Of a DNA stretch of 64,000 nucleotides, positions 53,270 to 64,000 are shown piece by piece. This stretch comes from Odobenus rosmarus divergens. Lineage: Eukaryota; Chordata; Mammalia; Carnivora; Odobenidae. The position numbers were made by a program, and so were the translations under genes. The stretch covers positions 599,025-663,024 of the forward strand of contig NW_004451008.1 of NCBI RefSeq assembly GCF_000321225.1, in the 5' to 3' direction. Under the pieces are notes generated by a model that worked only from the letters and a program-made list of their open reading frames with translations, searched no databases and was not told the DNA's origin. Position 1 is the stretch's first letter; each line of letters begins with the position of its first letter.

Positions 53270-54560
53270 TAACTTTTTATTTTGATTATCTTCAAAAGTG
53301 CAGAAGAATTACAAAGTACCATATGCCCTTTGTCCAGATTCACCAACTATTGATATTTTGTTACTTTGGTATTTTTTTATCCCCCCCTTCCCTACGTACG
53401 CACAATCTAAAAACTTCATGTCTGTTTCATAAGAACAAGCACATTTTCTTACATAATCACATTATAGTTCTCAAATTCAGAAAACTTAACACATACATAC
53501 TATTATATAATTTACATTCCATATGCAAAATTTGCTGTCTTAGTGGAGTTCTTTAAAGCAATCTTTCCTCCTTATCCCAAGATTCAGTCCGGGGTCACGT
53601 TGGAATCACACATTGCATTTAATTATAAATTCCTTTTATTATCATTATTTTTTTTTTATTAAGTAATCTCTACACCTAACATGGGGCTCAAACTCATGAC
53701 CCCAAGATCAAGAGTTCCATGCTCCACCAACCGAGCCAGCTAGGTGCCCCAGTTATAAATTCTTTTTAACGTCCTTTAGCCTAGAACAGTTCTTGAGGCT
53801 TTCTTTGTCTTTCATGAATTGCCATTTTGGAAGAGTATAAGTTAGTTGTTCTGTAGAATGCTCTTCAAATTTGGGTTTGTCTAATCTTTGCTCATAATGG
53901 AGTTAGTCTATTCTTTCCCCATTCCCCCAGGAATACCATAGAAGGGATGTTGTGTCCTCAGTGTATCACATCAGGAAACACATGGTATCTATTTGTCCCA
54001 TTACTGAGGATGTTAATTCCGATCCCTTGGTTAAGGTGACGTCTTCCAGGTTTCTCTGGTTTTTAATTATAATTTCCCCCTGATAATGAATAAGTAACGA
54101 TTAATTAATTACAATTAATTAATTATTAAGTAGTCTGTAGGGAGATACTTTAAGAGTGTGTAGATAACCTATTCCATATAAAATTTTCCCTCTGCTAGTT
54201 AATATACATTGGTGATTCTTGCCTCCGTTCATTATTACAACCATGGTTATAATGTTGATTTTCTGACTCTATCGTTTCTTCGATATTTTTAGTCATTGGC
54301 ATTTTATTGTGAGCCAAGTTCTGCCTTTTTCCTTCTTTAGCTAGTACTAGTATGGGATCTCTATTTTATTCTACAGATTGTAATTTGCTACTCTCATTTG
54401 TTGTAATGCCCAGGTTGTGCCAGATTTCCAAGTGGCTCCTTTTTGCAGCCCCTCATCATTCTTTGAGTGCTTCCTTACTTTCCAGCACAAGCTCATCTTG
54501 TACTCCTGGGGATCAACCATTTCTTCCAGGACCTTTGGCTGCTCCTAGTGGGGAACACTA
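53270..54560 (-). repeat. Ancient L1 3' UTR, antisense, split by a SINE
   Basis: TTTTGATTATCTTCAAAAGTGC, CACCAACTATTGATATTTTG, CACATTGCATTTAATTATAAATTCC, CTAGAACAGTTCTTGAGG, TGTAGAATGCTCTTCAAATTTGG, ACATCAGGAAACACATGG, TTGGTTAAGGTGACGTCTTCCAGG and GGGAGATACTTTAAGAGTG follow the long 3' UTR of L1ME-type copies in reverse. Confidence 0.7.
53646..53750 (-). mobile_element. Short tRNA-Lys SINE without CT-rich region, antisense
   Basis: ATTAAGTAATCTCTACACC, ATGGGGCTCAAACTCATGACCCC, AAGATCAAGAGTTCCATGC and CTAGGTGCCCC. It is the short ancestral Can-SINE form ending right after the tRNA-like part, inserted into the L1 relic with TTATAAATTCcTTTT / TTATAAATTCtTTTT flanks. Confidence 0.85.
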
Positions 54561-54939
54561 CCAAGAAAGCAAGACCGGGGCACTAGACGGGCTGAGTGCT
54601 CTTGCTTCTAAGGCCTCCACAGTGGACAAAATTGGAAAGAATAGTCTTTTCATACGGTCCAGCTCTCATTCATACCATCCATGTAAAATTATGAATTCGT
54701 ACTGCTCCCTCTAGCACCAATCCAAACTCAGAATTTTCCTTGTCTTTCCCTGTTCCCATTCTCCTCCTTGGTGAGAACCCTAGTTCCCAAACGACAAAAC
54801 AATAGTATCATGTGCCCAATCTTGCAGCACACAAAATAGTTTCAGGAACTGCTACATCCATTCCACTACAAAAAACAAACCTACTAAATAGAGTTCAACA
54901 TTTGTTTGTGTTTCTTTTTCTTTAGACTGACGGTATACA

Positions 54940-55690
54940 ATCAAAGAATTCTGTACAAAAGTTACTTGGATTAGTCCACTTTTTCCCCCTTCACTGTGTC
55001 TGATATTCATCTGAAACACAGGCTCACTTGTTCCTGTTCGTAATCAAGTTTCACTTTCTCCCCCCAGCTTTGTTGAATTAATTTTATTGTTTTGAATAAT
55101 CAAACCATTAATGTGATTCCAAAAGTCAAAACTCTACAAAAAGGAATATTTAAAAATTAGTACTGGCCATTTTGAGTAATTTATTCTTTGTTTCTTATTT
55201 ATACTTAAAATTCTCTTTTAATTATTACCGGTTATGTCTCCCTCAATAGGATTTGGTGAGATTCCCCCTGGGACATGCCTCCTCCTTGCTCCACTCAACC
55301 CTGGCCATCCCATATCCCTTTTCTTTCCAACTTTATGGAGATATAATTGACATGTAACATGATGTAAGTTTAAGTGTACAACATGGTGACTTGCTATACG
55401 TATATATTTAGAAATGATTACCGCAATAAAGTTAGTTAACACATCCATCACCTCACATACTTACCATTTGTTTCCTTGGGGGCGGGCATTGTGTTGGTGA
55501 GAGCATTCAAGATCTCCTCTCTTAACTTGCAAGTATACAATACAGTATTGTTGACTGTAGCCACCCTGCTGTACAATAGATCCTCAGACTTTACTCATCC
55601 TATAGCTGCAAATTTGTACCCTGTGACCACCTTCACCCATCTGGCCCACCCTCAAGCCCATATTCTTTTATTTCTTCATCAGAATCTCCT
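54940..55690 (-). repeat. L1 3' UTR fragment(s), antisense
   Basis: ACTTTATGGAGATATAATTGAC, ACATGATGTAAGTTTAAGTGTAC, ATTTAGAAATGATTACCGCAAT and GTTAGTTAACACATCCATCACC are hallmark reversed L1MA/L1MB 3' UTR text from 55320. The 54940-55310 part is less certain. Confidence 0.7.
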
Positions 55691-56324
55691 TAACCTCTGA
55701 CATTCAAGCCAAATCCAGAAGAGAATGGAATCATAGCTGAGCTTCCACTGAAAGCGAATGTGCTAGAGCTGCCACGCCTCCATGAGAATGTGTCCGGCCC
55801 CCGAGTTCTGGTTCTGTGACTCTGACAGATGTTACCACACAGTGGGTATTGGAAAGGGCACATGCTTTGGGGTGACACAGTCAGCAGACGGGGATAAAAA
55901 TACCTTCCAACAAAGTCTGAGGCTTGAGTGTAAGACCCCCTCTCAGCAGTGCTCATCCCCTTCCTTCCTTCGGTCAGGGTATGCACAGTACCAGTTAGGA
56001 TGGGCTACTGCAATAAGGCTACCCTCTGGGAGTGAGACCCATGAGAACCGGCCCTTCCAGGAGAAGGGAACCATTTGCAGAGCTGCCGCACCCTCCAAGT
56101 TGGCTTGTACAGGTGTTAGTGAGGTAATTTGGGAAGTCCCAGGTCTGAGCAAGGTGCTGGGCTGCTCCTCAGAAAGAAACTGCACCTAATTAAAGATTAG
56201 CCTTCTGCCCACCCCCCATACCCCCACCCCCGGCCCAGCTCTAATTTGAGAACCAGTGGAAGCCAGCTAATGAAGGCTGCAGCTCAGTGAAGTGCATTGC
56301 TGCCTGGCATTCTGAAGTGACAAT

Positions 56325-56611
56325 GCAGTCTGTTTGCAGGATATGAAAGGGGGATCAGAGGGGAAGAACTTGTCAGTGTTTGCCCAGCCTGCTGGAGAGA
56401 TGCTGGAGAGGCATCTTTCTCCCGTGTAAATTAACCAGCAGGCTTCTGGTTTATATATCAGTTGCTTGTGCGTAGGGTCAGTGTGAGTCAGCCCCCAGGT
56501 CTCAGTGACTCTGTGTCCTTAGGAAAGCCTGAATGTGTGACCTGCACAGCTGACACATGCTTGACATCTCTTCAAAAACCAGCACTGCTCCCTCCAACCT
56601 CATTCACGATG
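56325..56611 (+). promoter_or_regulatory. Candidate promoter and first exon, possibly FETUB
   Basis: Two FOXA-like TGTTTGC motifs (56331-56337, 56377-56383), an ATTAACC half-site near 56430, a TATATAT box at 56452-56458 and an AP-1-like TGAGTCA near 56486 precede a stretch ending in a strong donor, ATG|GTGAGT at 56611/56612. The distance from AHSG, about 20 kb, and the strand suit FETUB. No fetuin-B coding sequence is seen in the window, so the gene name is not assigned. Confidence 0.35.
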
Positions 56612-56695
56612 GTGAGTAGGAGATGTGCATTTGGAGATCATACATGCTTTTCCTTAGGGTGCTTTCTTACCTTTTAGAAACTCTTTGGTGAGTTG

Positions 56696-56896
56696 TTTTT
56701 TTTTTAAGATTTTATTTATTTATTTGACAGAGAGAGAGAAATCGAGAGAGCATACAAGCAGAAGGAGTGGCAGGCAGAGGGAGAAGCAGGCTCCCCGCTG
56801 AGCAGAGAGCACGACTTGGTGCTCTATCCCAGGACCCTGGGATCATGCTCTGAGCCAAAGGCAGATGCTTAACTGACTGAGCCACCCAGGCGCCTC
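56696..56896 (-). mobile_element. Can-SINE, antisense
   Basis: TTTAAGATTTTATTTATTTATTTGACAG to CACCCAGGCGCCTC, flanked by TCTTTGGTGAG on both sides (56682 and 56898). It lies 85 bases after the candidate donor at 56612. Confidence 0.95.
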
Positions 56897-56904
56897 TCTT
56901 TGGT

Positions 56905-57130
56905 GAGGTATTGAGGAAAAACTGTGTGCCAGGCACACAGTTGTGTGTGGGAATCCCCCTAACCCTCACATCTGTCCTGTGGATTAACTGTGGCCTCAAT
57001 TTATCAATGAGGAAGCTGGGATTCAGAGACGGTGAGGAACCCACATTTCATCACACGACTGATGAGTGGTAGAGCTGGGATTCCAATGCAGGCTTGTTCC
57101 AGCCCGGAGTCTGTCCTCTTGGCTACACCA
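56905..57130 (-). repeat. MIR SINE, antisense
   Basis: TGTGTGCCAGGCACACAG, CCTGTGGATTAACTGTGGCC, CAATGAGGAAGCTGGG and GACTGATGAGTGGTAGAGCTGGGATTCC in reversed MIR order. Confidence 0.8.
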
Positions 57131-57419
57131 TATGGGTTCTTAGAAGAAATCCCACTCATGATACTATAAGGCAGGTTTGCCCTAGGAATATTTTTGATGC
57201 TAAAAAATGTGCCCTAAACATTCTGAATTTTCTCAAACATGGCCTAAATATGATTGATAAAAGTAAGGGAGAGAAAGAAGCTCCAGATATAGGGTACTTT
57301 AGGAGACAGCCAAAAGTTAACAGAGGCCACTGGGTAGGTTGAGAGGACGAATACCATTCAGTTTATAGAGGAGACAACTGGAAGGACATGGAAGATAAAC
57401 TACATAATCCACATTTTTA

Positions 57420-57600
57420 AATTTTTGCTGATTCCTGATCCTACTCCCTTGGGCTCCCTTCCTATCGGGACTACTTTTACTCATCCTTCAAGCCCCAGAC
57501 TGAATGTCACCTCCTTCGAGAAGCCTTTCTTGACTTCCTCAGCAGAGCTCGTTTCTCCTCCAGTTGCTTTCCTAATACCCACTTAAGAGGGCCTTCCTTT
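57420..57600 (+). repeat. L2 LINE 3' region, sense
   Basis: TCATCCTTCAAGCCCCAGACTG, AATGTCACCTCCTTCGAGAAGCC and TTTCTTGACTTCCTC are typical L2 3' ORF text. Confidence 0.7.
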
Positions 57601-57604
57601 CCGA

Positions 57605-57810
57605 AGCCATACAGGCTAGATGCAAACCCTAGCTGTAAGACTCTGGGCAACTTACTTCACCTCTCTGTTCCTCAGTTTTCCCTGTCTGAACAATGAGAAT
57701 AATAGCAGCACTTACAGACCTGTGTTGGTTGTGGCCTTGAAATGAGAGGAGCCCACAGTGTTTAGCACACGGCTGGACACATACTGAGAACTCATCAATG
57801 TTGTTTATTA
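57605..57810 (+). repeat. MIR SINE, sense
   Basis: ACTCTGGGCAACTTACTTCACC, TCTCTGTTCCTCAGTTTTCCC and GAGAATAATAGCAGCAC in MIR order. Confidence 0.8.
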
Positions 57811-59850
57811 TTTATAATGCTGGGCATAGGCAGCATACGGAACAAACATTCATTCAGTATTTGTGCAAGGAAGGAAAGATGCAGGGAGGGAAAGAGAGGA
57901 GAGAGAAGAGCCCAAGTGGCCACAGAGACCCATCTTCAACCAGGGTAGTGCCCGCCTGGCATTTGGAACTGTGGGCGCCTCCCAGTTACCCTCCGTGCAC
58001 ACCCTGCCCTCTCAGGGCAAGGCTTGGTACCTGTATTTCTAACTCCCCCAGAGCCTAATCCCATGAACTGCGCCCCTCCCAGCTCTGAGCAGACAATGCC
58101 TCACCTGTCTGAACTCTTCCTACTCTAGAACAATCGCGAATCACACCTGTGTTGGGGGCGGGTGGGCCGGGAGGCCTGGTACCGGCCCCTCCTAGCTCAA
58201 GGAAAACTAGCCCTGTTTCTCCTAACCTGGCCTGCTTGGGGGTGACTCCATTCAGGCGGCCCGGAACAAGGCGACCAGCAGAGTGGCATGGGATCCGCAG
58301 TGTGTGAGACGAGCTGAGGACCCCGGGGAACACCCCAGCACTGATAGCAGACACGGTCTCTGTGCTTCGTAGGGCCCTGGGCTGCGCCAAGCACCCTGCA
58401 CGCACCGGCCCTGCGTCTGCTCCTGACCACAACCTCAGGAGGTGGGTGCTCCTGCCACCTGCCCTTGACAGGGAGCAGCTTGCACGGCCTAATCAAGGGG
58501 CCACAACTGACCATTGAGCCCCTTAACTGAGGTCTGCTGCAGTGTGAAACTGTGGCCACCAGCTCATTCCCCGTTTTTATATTAGTTGCAGATTGAAATG
58601 ATAGTGTTTTGAATATACTGGGTTGAGCACAATACTAAAATGAATTGTATCTATTTCTTCTTACTTTTTAAATGTGGCTGCTAGAAAATGTAAACTTAAA
58701 CATGGGAGTGGCGGGTTAGGTGATGACCCTAAGCCAGAGCCAAGACACAGACCCAGGTCGAATGTGTCCACGGCCTTGCTCTTCGCTCTGATGCTGAAAC
58801 CAAACTCCTACACTGACGCTCAGATCATCCCCACACGTGATGGGGACCAAAGAGAAGTGTCACCTGGGGTGCAGTTCCTGGGGAGATGAAATATGTTCCC
58901 CTCTCTCTCCAAGTGGGTGCGTGTGTGCGTGGGAGTGCTGCTCTTTTATGGAGAAAGAAACTAAATGTTAGGGCATGCCCACAGCACGTGAGGCCCTCCG
59001 CCATGCCAAGGGCAGAAGTGGAACTTAAATCCAGGTCTGCTTGCCTCCAAAGACTGGCCTCTTCCCCGCGGCCTCTGCCAGGGCTTCCGGACTCCACAGC
59101 CTAGAAGGGGGCTGGACCCAGGTTGTTTGACACGGAGTCGAAACCCAGATGCCATGGAAATGGAATGACGTCAGGTACAGAGAAAGGCAGGAAGGCCTTC
59201 CTGCAGCTGGAAGGGCTCCAGGCGATCACATGGCCCCCAAACCCAATTTCACAGATGAGGAACCCGGGCCTCAGAAAGCTGTGCCCCTCCCTCGTGGTCA
59301 CACAGCTAAGGGCTGCACCAGGACATCTGGGTCAGAGCCTGCTTTACTCTCTGGTCAGTGTGTCCTCGGATTTTAATCTGGTTCTTGGAGCCCTGCTTTT
59401 CATTCAGGTTGCAGTGACAGCCTTCAGCCGTGCCCATCTGATGCATTTCCTCAGGCCACGGACTGTCTCCTCCTGTCCTGCGTCCTCCATCCTTCCCGAC
59501 CTCTATCCACACATGGCTCAAGCCCTGTGAATGTGCACTCGCTGGCTGGAAATCTTTGTTGGACCCCGGAACCTGAGTATCTAGTTTCCATGCCATCTCC
59601 TATTTTCTAGTGTTGCTCATATTTGAAAACAATGCCTAATGCCCAACTCTAAGGAGCAGGGATCTTTAGATTTGGGTTTGTAAATCAAGCCTCAAAAACT
59701 GTTTACTTGCCTGCAGAAATCAGCGAGGGGCTGTATTTTATTAATCTAATTAGTCTGATTAACTCTTGGGCCCAGAAAGCCTCCCACAGTCCCTCGTGTT
59801 GTAGTGGTGCTCAGTAAGTGCCTGTGGAATTTCAAGGAACTATCATGATC
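57811..59850. other. Intergenic with old MIR-like pieces, no exon recognised
   Basis: 58140-58520 is GC-rich and includes a MIR-like CTGACCACAACCTCAGGAGG core. 59240-59340 has CACAGATGAGGAACCCGGGCC and TGGTCACACAGCTAAGG, also MIR-like. I searched this stretch for fetuin-B signal-peptide and cystatin exons and saw none. Confidence 0.5.
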
Positions 59851-59854
59851 ATAC

Positions 59855-60020
59855 CGACAGCAATAGCTCCGCACTGTGTGCCAAGTGCGGGTCTAGCCTT
59901 CGGTGTGTTTGTAATCTCCTATGAGGGAGAGGTATGATTAGCCCATTTTATAGATTTGGCTACTGAGGCTAACAGGGGTTAAGTGCCTTTTCAAGTTCAT
60001 CTGGTTGGTAATTAAGAGTT
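59855..60020 (-). repeat. MIR SINE, antisense
   Basis: CACTGTGTGCCAAGTGCGGG, CCCATTTTATAGATTTGGC and GGTTAAGTGCCTTTTCAAG in reversed MIR order. Confidence 0.65.
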
Positions 60021-60065
60021 ACAGTTAGGTTGTTGCTATGTTTGGTCTGATGAAAAGAATTCTAT

Positions 60066-60253
60066 TTTATTTTATTTTATTTATTTGACAGAGAGACAGC
60101 GAGAGAGGGTACAGAAGCAGCGGAGTGGGAGAGGGAGAAGCAGGCTTCCCGTGGAGCGGGGAGCCTGATGCGGGGCTTGATCCCAGGGTCCTGGGATCAT
60201 GACCCGAGCCAAAGGCAGACATTTAACAACTGAGCCACCCAGGCGCCCCTGCC
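60066..60253 (-). mobile_element. Can-SINE, antisense
   Basis: TTTTATTTTATTTATTTGACAG to CACCCAGGCGCCCC, flanked by AAAAGAATTCTA on both sides (60053 and 60255). Confidence 0.95.
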
Positions 60254-60266
60254 CAAAAGAATTCTA

Positions 60267-61305
60267 AACTAGGTTTCTGTACTGGTTCTACCACCAATTC
60301 GTTTATGATTTTTGTTAAGCACGCCACGTTCCTAAGCCTCAATCGTCTCACCTAAGAAGCGTGCTGGTTAGATTCACTCAATTTCCATTCTGGGCACTTT
60401 TCAGTGAGGCTGGATACTACCACCAGGTGACCTATAGTGCCATGATTTAGCTAAGAGCATGGTTATCAAATAAGAAAGAAAATATTTTCCATTCAACTTC
60501 TAAATAAAAGTTTAAATTTGATCACAATAACTAATTACAATAATCCTAACCGGCAATGCAAATCATTATATTTAAGTTTCATGTGAAATTAAATGCCTTG
60601 CTCACATTTAGTTTGCTGTTATCAGACACGGCTGACCATATCCTGAATTTTGGTTCGGGCCGGAGGGACATTCTTTCAATCCATTTGAAATATCTCCCCT
60701 TCTAGTCAAAATCTTCACACCTCTCACCAGTTTCTTATCAGAAAAACTCAGAGATAGCTATCCCTATCTACACATACAGCAATTCCAAACGTGTATTTTG
60801 TGAATTATCACTAAGGATTACAAAAACCTCTCTTAAGTAAGTATAGGAAACTGGAAAAATAGGTTTCTTTACCTCAAAGCTCTGGAGAGCTTTTCGCAGG
60901 CTAGTGTGTGTTTGAGACTCTATGAGACCAAGCTGCTGTGGGTGCAGCAGTTCCTAAAGGTATCTGAGCACAGAATACTGAGGACGGGGGCAGGGGTGGG
61001 GACACATTTCCGGCACTAGCTTTCTATGGAATACCTTCTTGTGAAATCCTAATGTAGAAGCTTCCTTCCAGTCTTGGTGCTTTTCTCTTGTAACAAGCTA
61101 CCTCTAATGTGTGTGGAAGGTTTTTTAATAGAAAGTTTAAAATGATATTTGTGTTTTGTACAGTTTCAATCCGTAGAAACCTCCTGAACCCCAAGCAGAA
61201 GCTGCAAGAAACAAAGCAAGAAACAGTGTATTACTGGCTTTCCAGCCCACCTACTCATCATTAGCTGTCTCTTCTTTATTGTTTTATGCTTGTACACGTA
61301 AGTTT
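60267..61305. other. Intergenic, nothing recognised
   Basis: AT-rich single-copy-looking sequence between a SINE and the terminal L1. No exon or RNA gene is supported. Confidence 0.5.
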
Positions 61306-61306
61306 A

Positions 61307-64000
61307 TTTTTTAAAATTTATTTTCAGTTTTTATTTTAATTCCAGTTAGTTAACATACAGTGTAACATCAGTTTCAGGTGTGCAATATAGTGATTCAACA
61401 CTTCCATATAACACCTGGTGCTCATCAGGACAAGTGCACTCCTTAATCCCCATCACCTGTTTAACCCATCCCCTGCCCACCCCCTCTGGTAACCATCAGC
61501 TTGTTCTCTGTAATTAAGAGTCTGTTTCTTGGTTGGTGTCTCTCTTATTTTTTTTCCTTTTGCTTGTTTATTTTGTTTCTTAAGTTCCACATATGAGTGA
61601 AATCATATGGTATTTGTCTTTCTCTGATTGGCTTTTTTCACGTAGCGCGATACACTAGCTCTATCCATGTTGTTGCAAATGGCAAGATTTTATTTTTTTC
61701 ATGGCTAATATTCCATTGTGTGTATGTATATATGTACATACACACACACCATATCTTCTTTATCCATTCATCATCAGTCCATGGACACTTGGGCTGCTTC
61801 CATATCTTGGCTATTGTAAATAATGTTGCTATAAACACAGGGTTGCATGTATTCCTTTGAATTAATGTTCTTGTATTCTGTGGGTAAACATCCAGTAGTG
61901 CGATTGCTGGATCACAACGTAGTTCTATTAACTTTTTGAGGAACCTCCATACTGTTTTCCACAGTGGCTGCACCAATTTGCATTCCCACCAACAGTGCAT
62001 GAGTGTTCCTTTTTCTCCATAGCCTCGCCAACACCTGTTGTTTCTTGTGTTACTGATTTTAGCCATCTGACAGATGTGAGGTTATACGTCATTGTAGATT
62101 TGTACTTCCCTGATGATGAGTGATGTTGAGCACTTGTCATGTGTCTGTTGGCCATCTGAATGTCTTCTCTGGAGAAATATCTGTTCATGTCTTCTGTCCA
62201 CTTTTTAATTGGATTATTTTTTGGGTGTTGAGGTGTTTTTTTTTTTAAGTTCTTTGTGTATTTTGGATACTAAAGCCTTTATTGGATATATCATTCCAAA
62301 TATCTTCCCCCATTCTGTAGGTTGCCTTTTAGTTTTGTTGATTATTTCCTTTGCTGTGTGCAGAAGCTTTTTTATTTTAATGAAATTTCAACGGCTTATT
62401 TTTGCTTTTGTTTCCCTAGGCTCAGGAGACATGGCTAGAAAGAAGTTGCTATGGCCAATGTCAATGAAGTTACTGCCTGTGCTCTCTTCTAGGATTTATG
62501 GTTTCAGGTTTCACATTTAGGTCTTTAATCCATTTAGAATTTATTTTTGTGTGTGGTGTAAGAAAGTTGTCCAGTTTCTGGGGCACCTGAGTGGCTCAGA
62601 CGGTTAAGCGTCTGCCTTCGGCTCAGGTCATGAACCCAGGGTCCTGGGATCGAGCCCTGCATCGGGCTCCCTGCTCAGTGGGGAGCCTGCTTCTCCCTCT
62701 GCCTCTGCCTCTCTCTCTCTCTCTGACTCTCATGAATAAATAAATAAAACATTAAAAAAAAAGAAAGTTGTCCAGTTTCATTCTTTTGCATGTAGCTGTG
62801 AGTTTTCCCAACACCATTTGTTGAAGAGACTGTCCTTTTCCCATTGGATAGTCTTTCCTGCTTTGCTGAAGATTGATTGACCGTATAATTGTGGGTTTAT
62901 TACTGGGTTTCCTATTCTGTTCCATTGACCTGTGTCTATTTTTCTGCCAGTACCATACTGTTTTGATTACTACAGCTTTGTAATATAACTTGAAGTCCAG
63001 AATTGTGATGCCTCCAGCTTTGCTTTTCTTTTTCAAGATTGCCTTGTCTATTCAGGGTCCTTTGTGGTTCCATACAAATTTTGGGATTGTTCTAGCTCTG
63101 TGAAAAATGCTGTTGGTATTTTGATAGAGATTGCATTAAATGTGTAGATTGCTGTGGGTAGTAGTATGGACATTTTAACAATATATGTTTTTCCAATCCA
63201 TGAGCATGGGATGTTTTTCCATTTTGTTGTGTCATCTTCAATTTCTTTCATCAATGTTTGCAGGTTTCAGAGTACAGGTCTTTCACCTCTTTGGTTAAGT
63301 TCATTCCTAGGTATCTTATTATTTTTGGTGCAATTGTAAATGGGATTGTTTTCTTAATTTCTCTTTCTACTGCTTCATTATTGGTGTATAGAAATGCAAC
63401 AGATTTCTATACATTGATTTTGTATCCTACAATTTTACTGAGTTCATTTATCAGTTCTAGCAGTTTTTTGGTGGAGTCTTTCAGGGTTTTCTATATAGAG
63501 TATCATGTCATCTGCAAATAGTGAAAAGTTTTACTTCTTCCTTACTGATTTGGTTCCTTTTATTTCTTTTTGTTGTCTGATTGCTGTGGCTAGGACTTCC
63601 AGTACTATGTGAAGTACAGTGGTGAGAGTGGACATCCTCGTCTTGTTCATGACCTTAGGGGAAAAGCTCTGTGTTTCCGCATTAAGGATAATGCTAGCTG
63701 TGGGTTTTTCATATATGGCTTTTGTTATGTTGAGGTATGTTCCCTCTAAACCTGCTTTGTTGAGGGTTTTTATCATGAATGGATGTTGTACTTGGCCAAA
63801 TGCTTTTTCTGCATCTATCAAAATGATCATATGGTTCTTATCCTTTCTCTTACTGATGTGATGTATCACATTGATTGATTTGGGAATGTTGAACTACACT
63901 TGCATCCCGGGAACAAACCCCACTTGATCCTGGTGAATGATTTTTTAAAATGTATTGTTGAATTCAGTTTGCTAGCATTTTGTTGAGTTGTTTTTTTTTT
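61307..64000 (-). mobile_element. L1 element, antisense, degraded ORF2, continues past the window
   Basis: The reversed 3' UTR runs from about 61307 (CCAGTTAGTTAACATACAGTG, CATATAACACCTGGTGCTCATC) and reversed ORF2 from about 61600. Minus-strand reading shows the ORF2 C-terminal region ([17 protein letters not shown] at 61.93-62.0 kb) and, at 63531-63869, the reverse-transcriptase motif region I-D-A-E-K-A-F. Stops and frame breaks separate these pieces, and a SINE interrupts the copy, so it is inactive. The two patches correspond to widely spaced parts of one ORF2 in the expected order. Confidence 0.93.
62579..62760 (+). mobile_element. Can-SINE, sense, nested in L1 with perfect 19-bp TSD
   Basis: GGGGCACCTGAGTGGCTCAG to ATAAATAAATAAAACATT plus poly-A. 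Flanked by identical copies of AAGAAAGTTGTCCAGTTTC (62560-62578, 62761-62779), which restore the L1 reading across the insertion point. Confidence 0.96.

Noticed and set aside
56712..57044. Repeated short frames reading like W-V-A-Q-S-V-K-R-L-P at many places (for example 11645, 13921, 26103, 49453, 56712)
   Set aside because: They are translations of the Can-SINE tRNA-like head in one frame, not genes.
57800..61300. Search for fetuin-B coding exons
   Set aside because: No signal-peptide exon, no C-N-D-S-D-type start of a cystatin domain and no L-E-T-D-C-H-type exon was seen on either strand.
61638..62066. 142-codon minus-strand frame
   Set aside because: It is the decayed C-terminal part of L1 ORF2 plus 3' sequence, not a host gene.

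Overview
The window is nuclear DNA from a carnivoran mammal, most likely an arctoid (bear, seal or mustelid group). It holds split genes with GT/AG introns, ancient mammalian repeats (MIR, L2, old L1, one MaLR LTR) and about twenty tRNA-Lys-derived Can-SINEs. These SINEs begin GGGGCGCCTGGGTGGCTCAG and carry the CTTCGGCTCAGGTCATGATCC body seen in non-canid caniforms, not the dog SINEC_Cf or the cat form. The species assignment is an inference from SINE type alone.

Layout. 1-11.3 kb is the 3' part of DNAJB11 (ERdj3, an ER-lumen Hsp40 co-chaperone of BiP). Eight coding exons encode residues 76-358 with no gaps; the exons for the signal peptide and most of the J domain lie left of the window. 11.3-29.8 kb is intergenic and rich in SINEs, with one young full-tailed L1 insertion, a MaLR LTR and a GC-rich patch near 25.7-26.0 kb. 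29.85-36.3 kb is a complete AHSG gene (fetuin-A): liver-type promoter motifs, seven coding exons for a 364-residue secreted protein with two cystatin-like domains and all 12 fetuin cysteines, and an AATAAA signal. 36.3-61.3 kb is intergenic, mostly ancient LINE fragments and SINEs, with an unusual cluster of palindromes at 40.75-40.95 kb and a 36-bp tandem duplication at 50.2 kb. A TATA-containing, FOXA-like segment with a good splice donor at 56.3-56.6 kb lies where the FETUB promoter would be expected. 61.3-64.0 kb is an antisense L1 with decayed ORF2, itself split by a young SINE and running off the right edge.

Gene order DNAJB11-AHSG, both on the plus strand, matches the mammalian 3q27-type locus (DNAJB11-AHSG-FETUB-HRG-KNG1). 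The two genes are neighbours by locus history, not parts of one pathway: DNAJB11 helps fold secretory cargo in the ER, and AHSG is one of the most abundant liver secretory proteins. I see no novel multi-gene system. The observations most worth checking concern fetuin-A (changed glycosylation sequons, loss of the basic site before the B-chain, a NAGNAG acceptor), the palindrome cluster, and the possible FETUB first exon.
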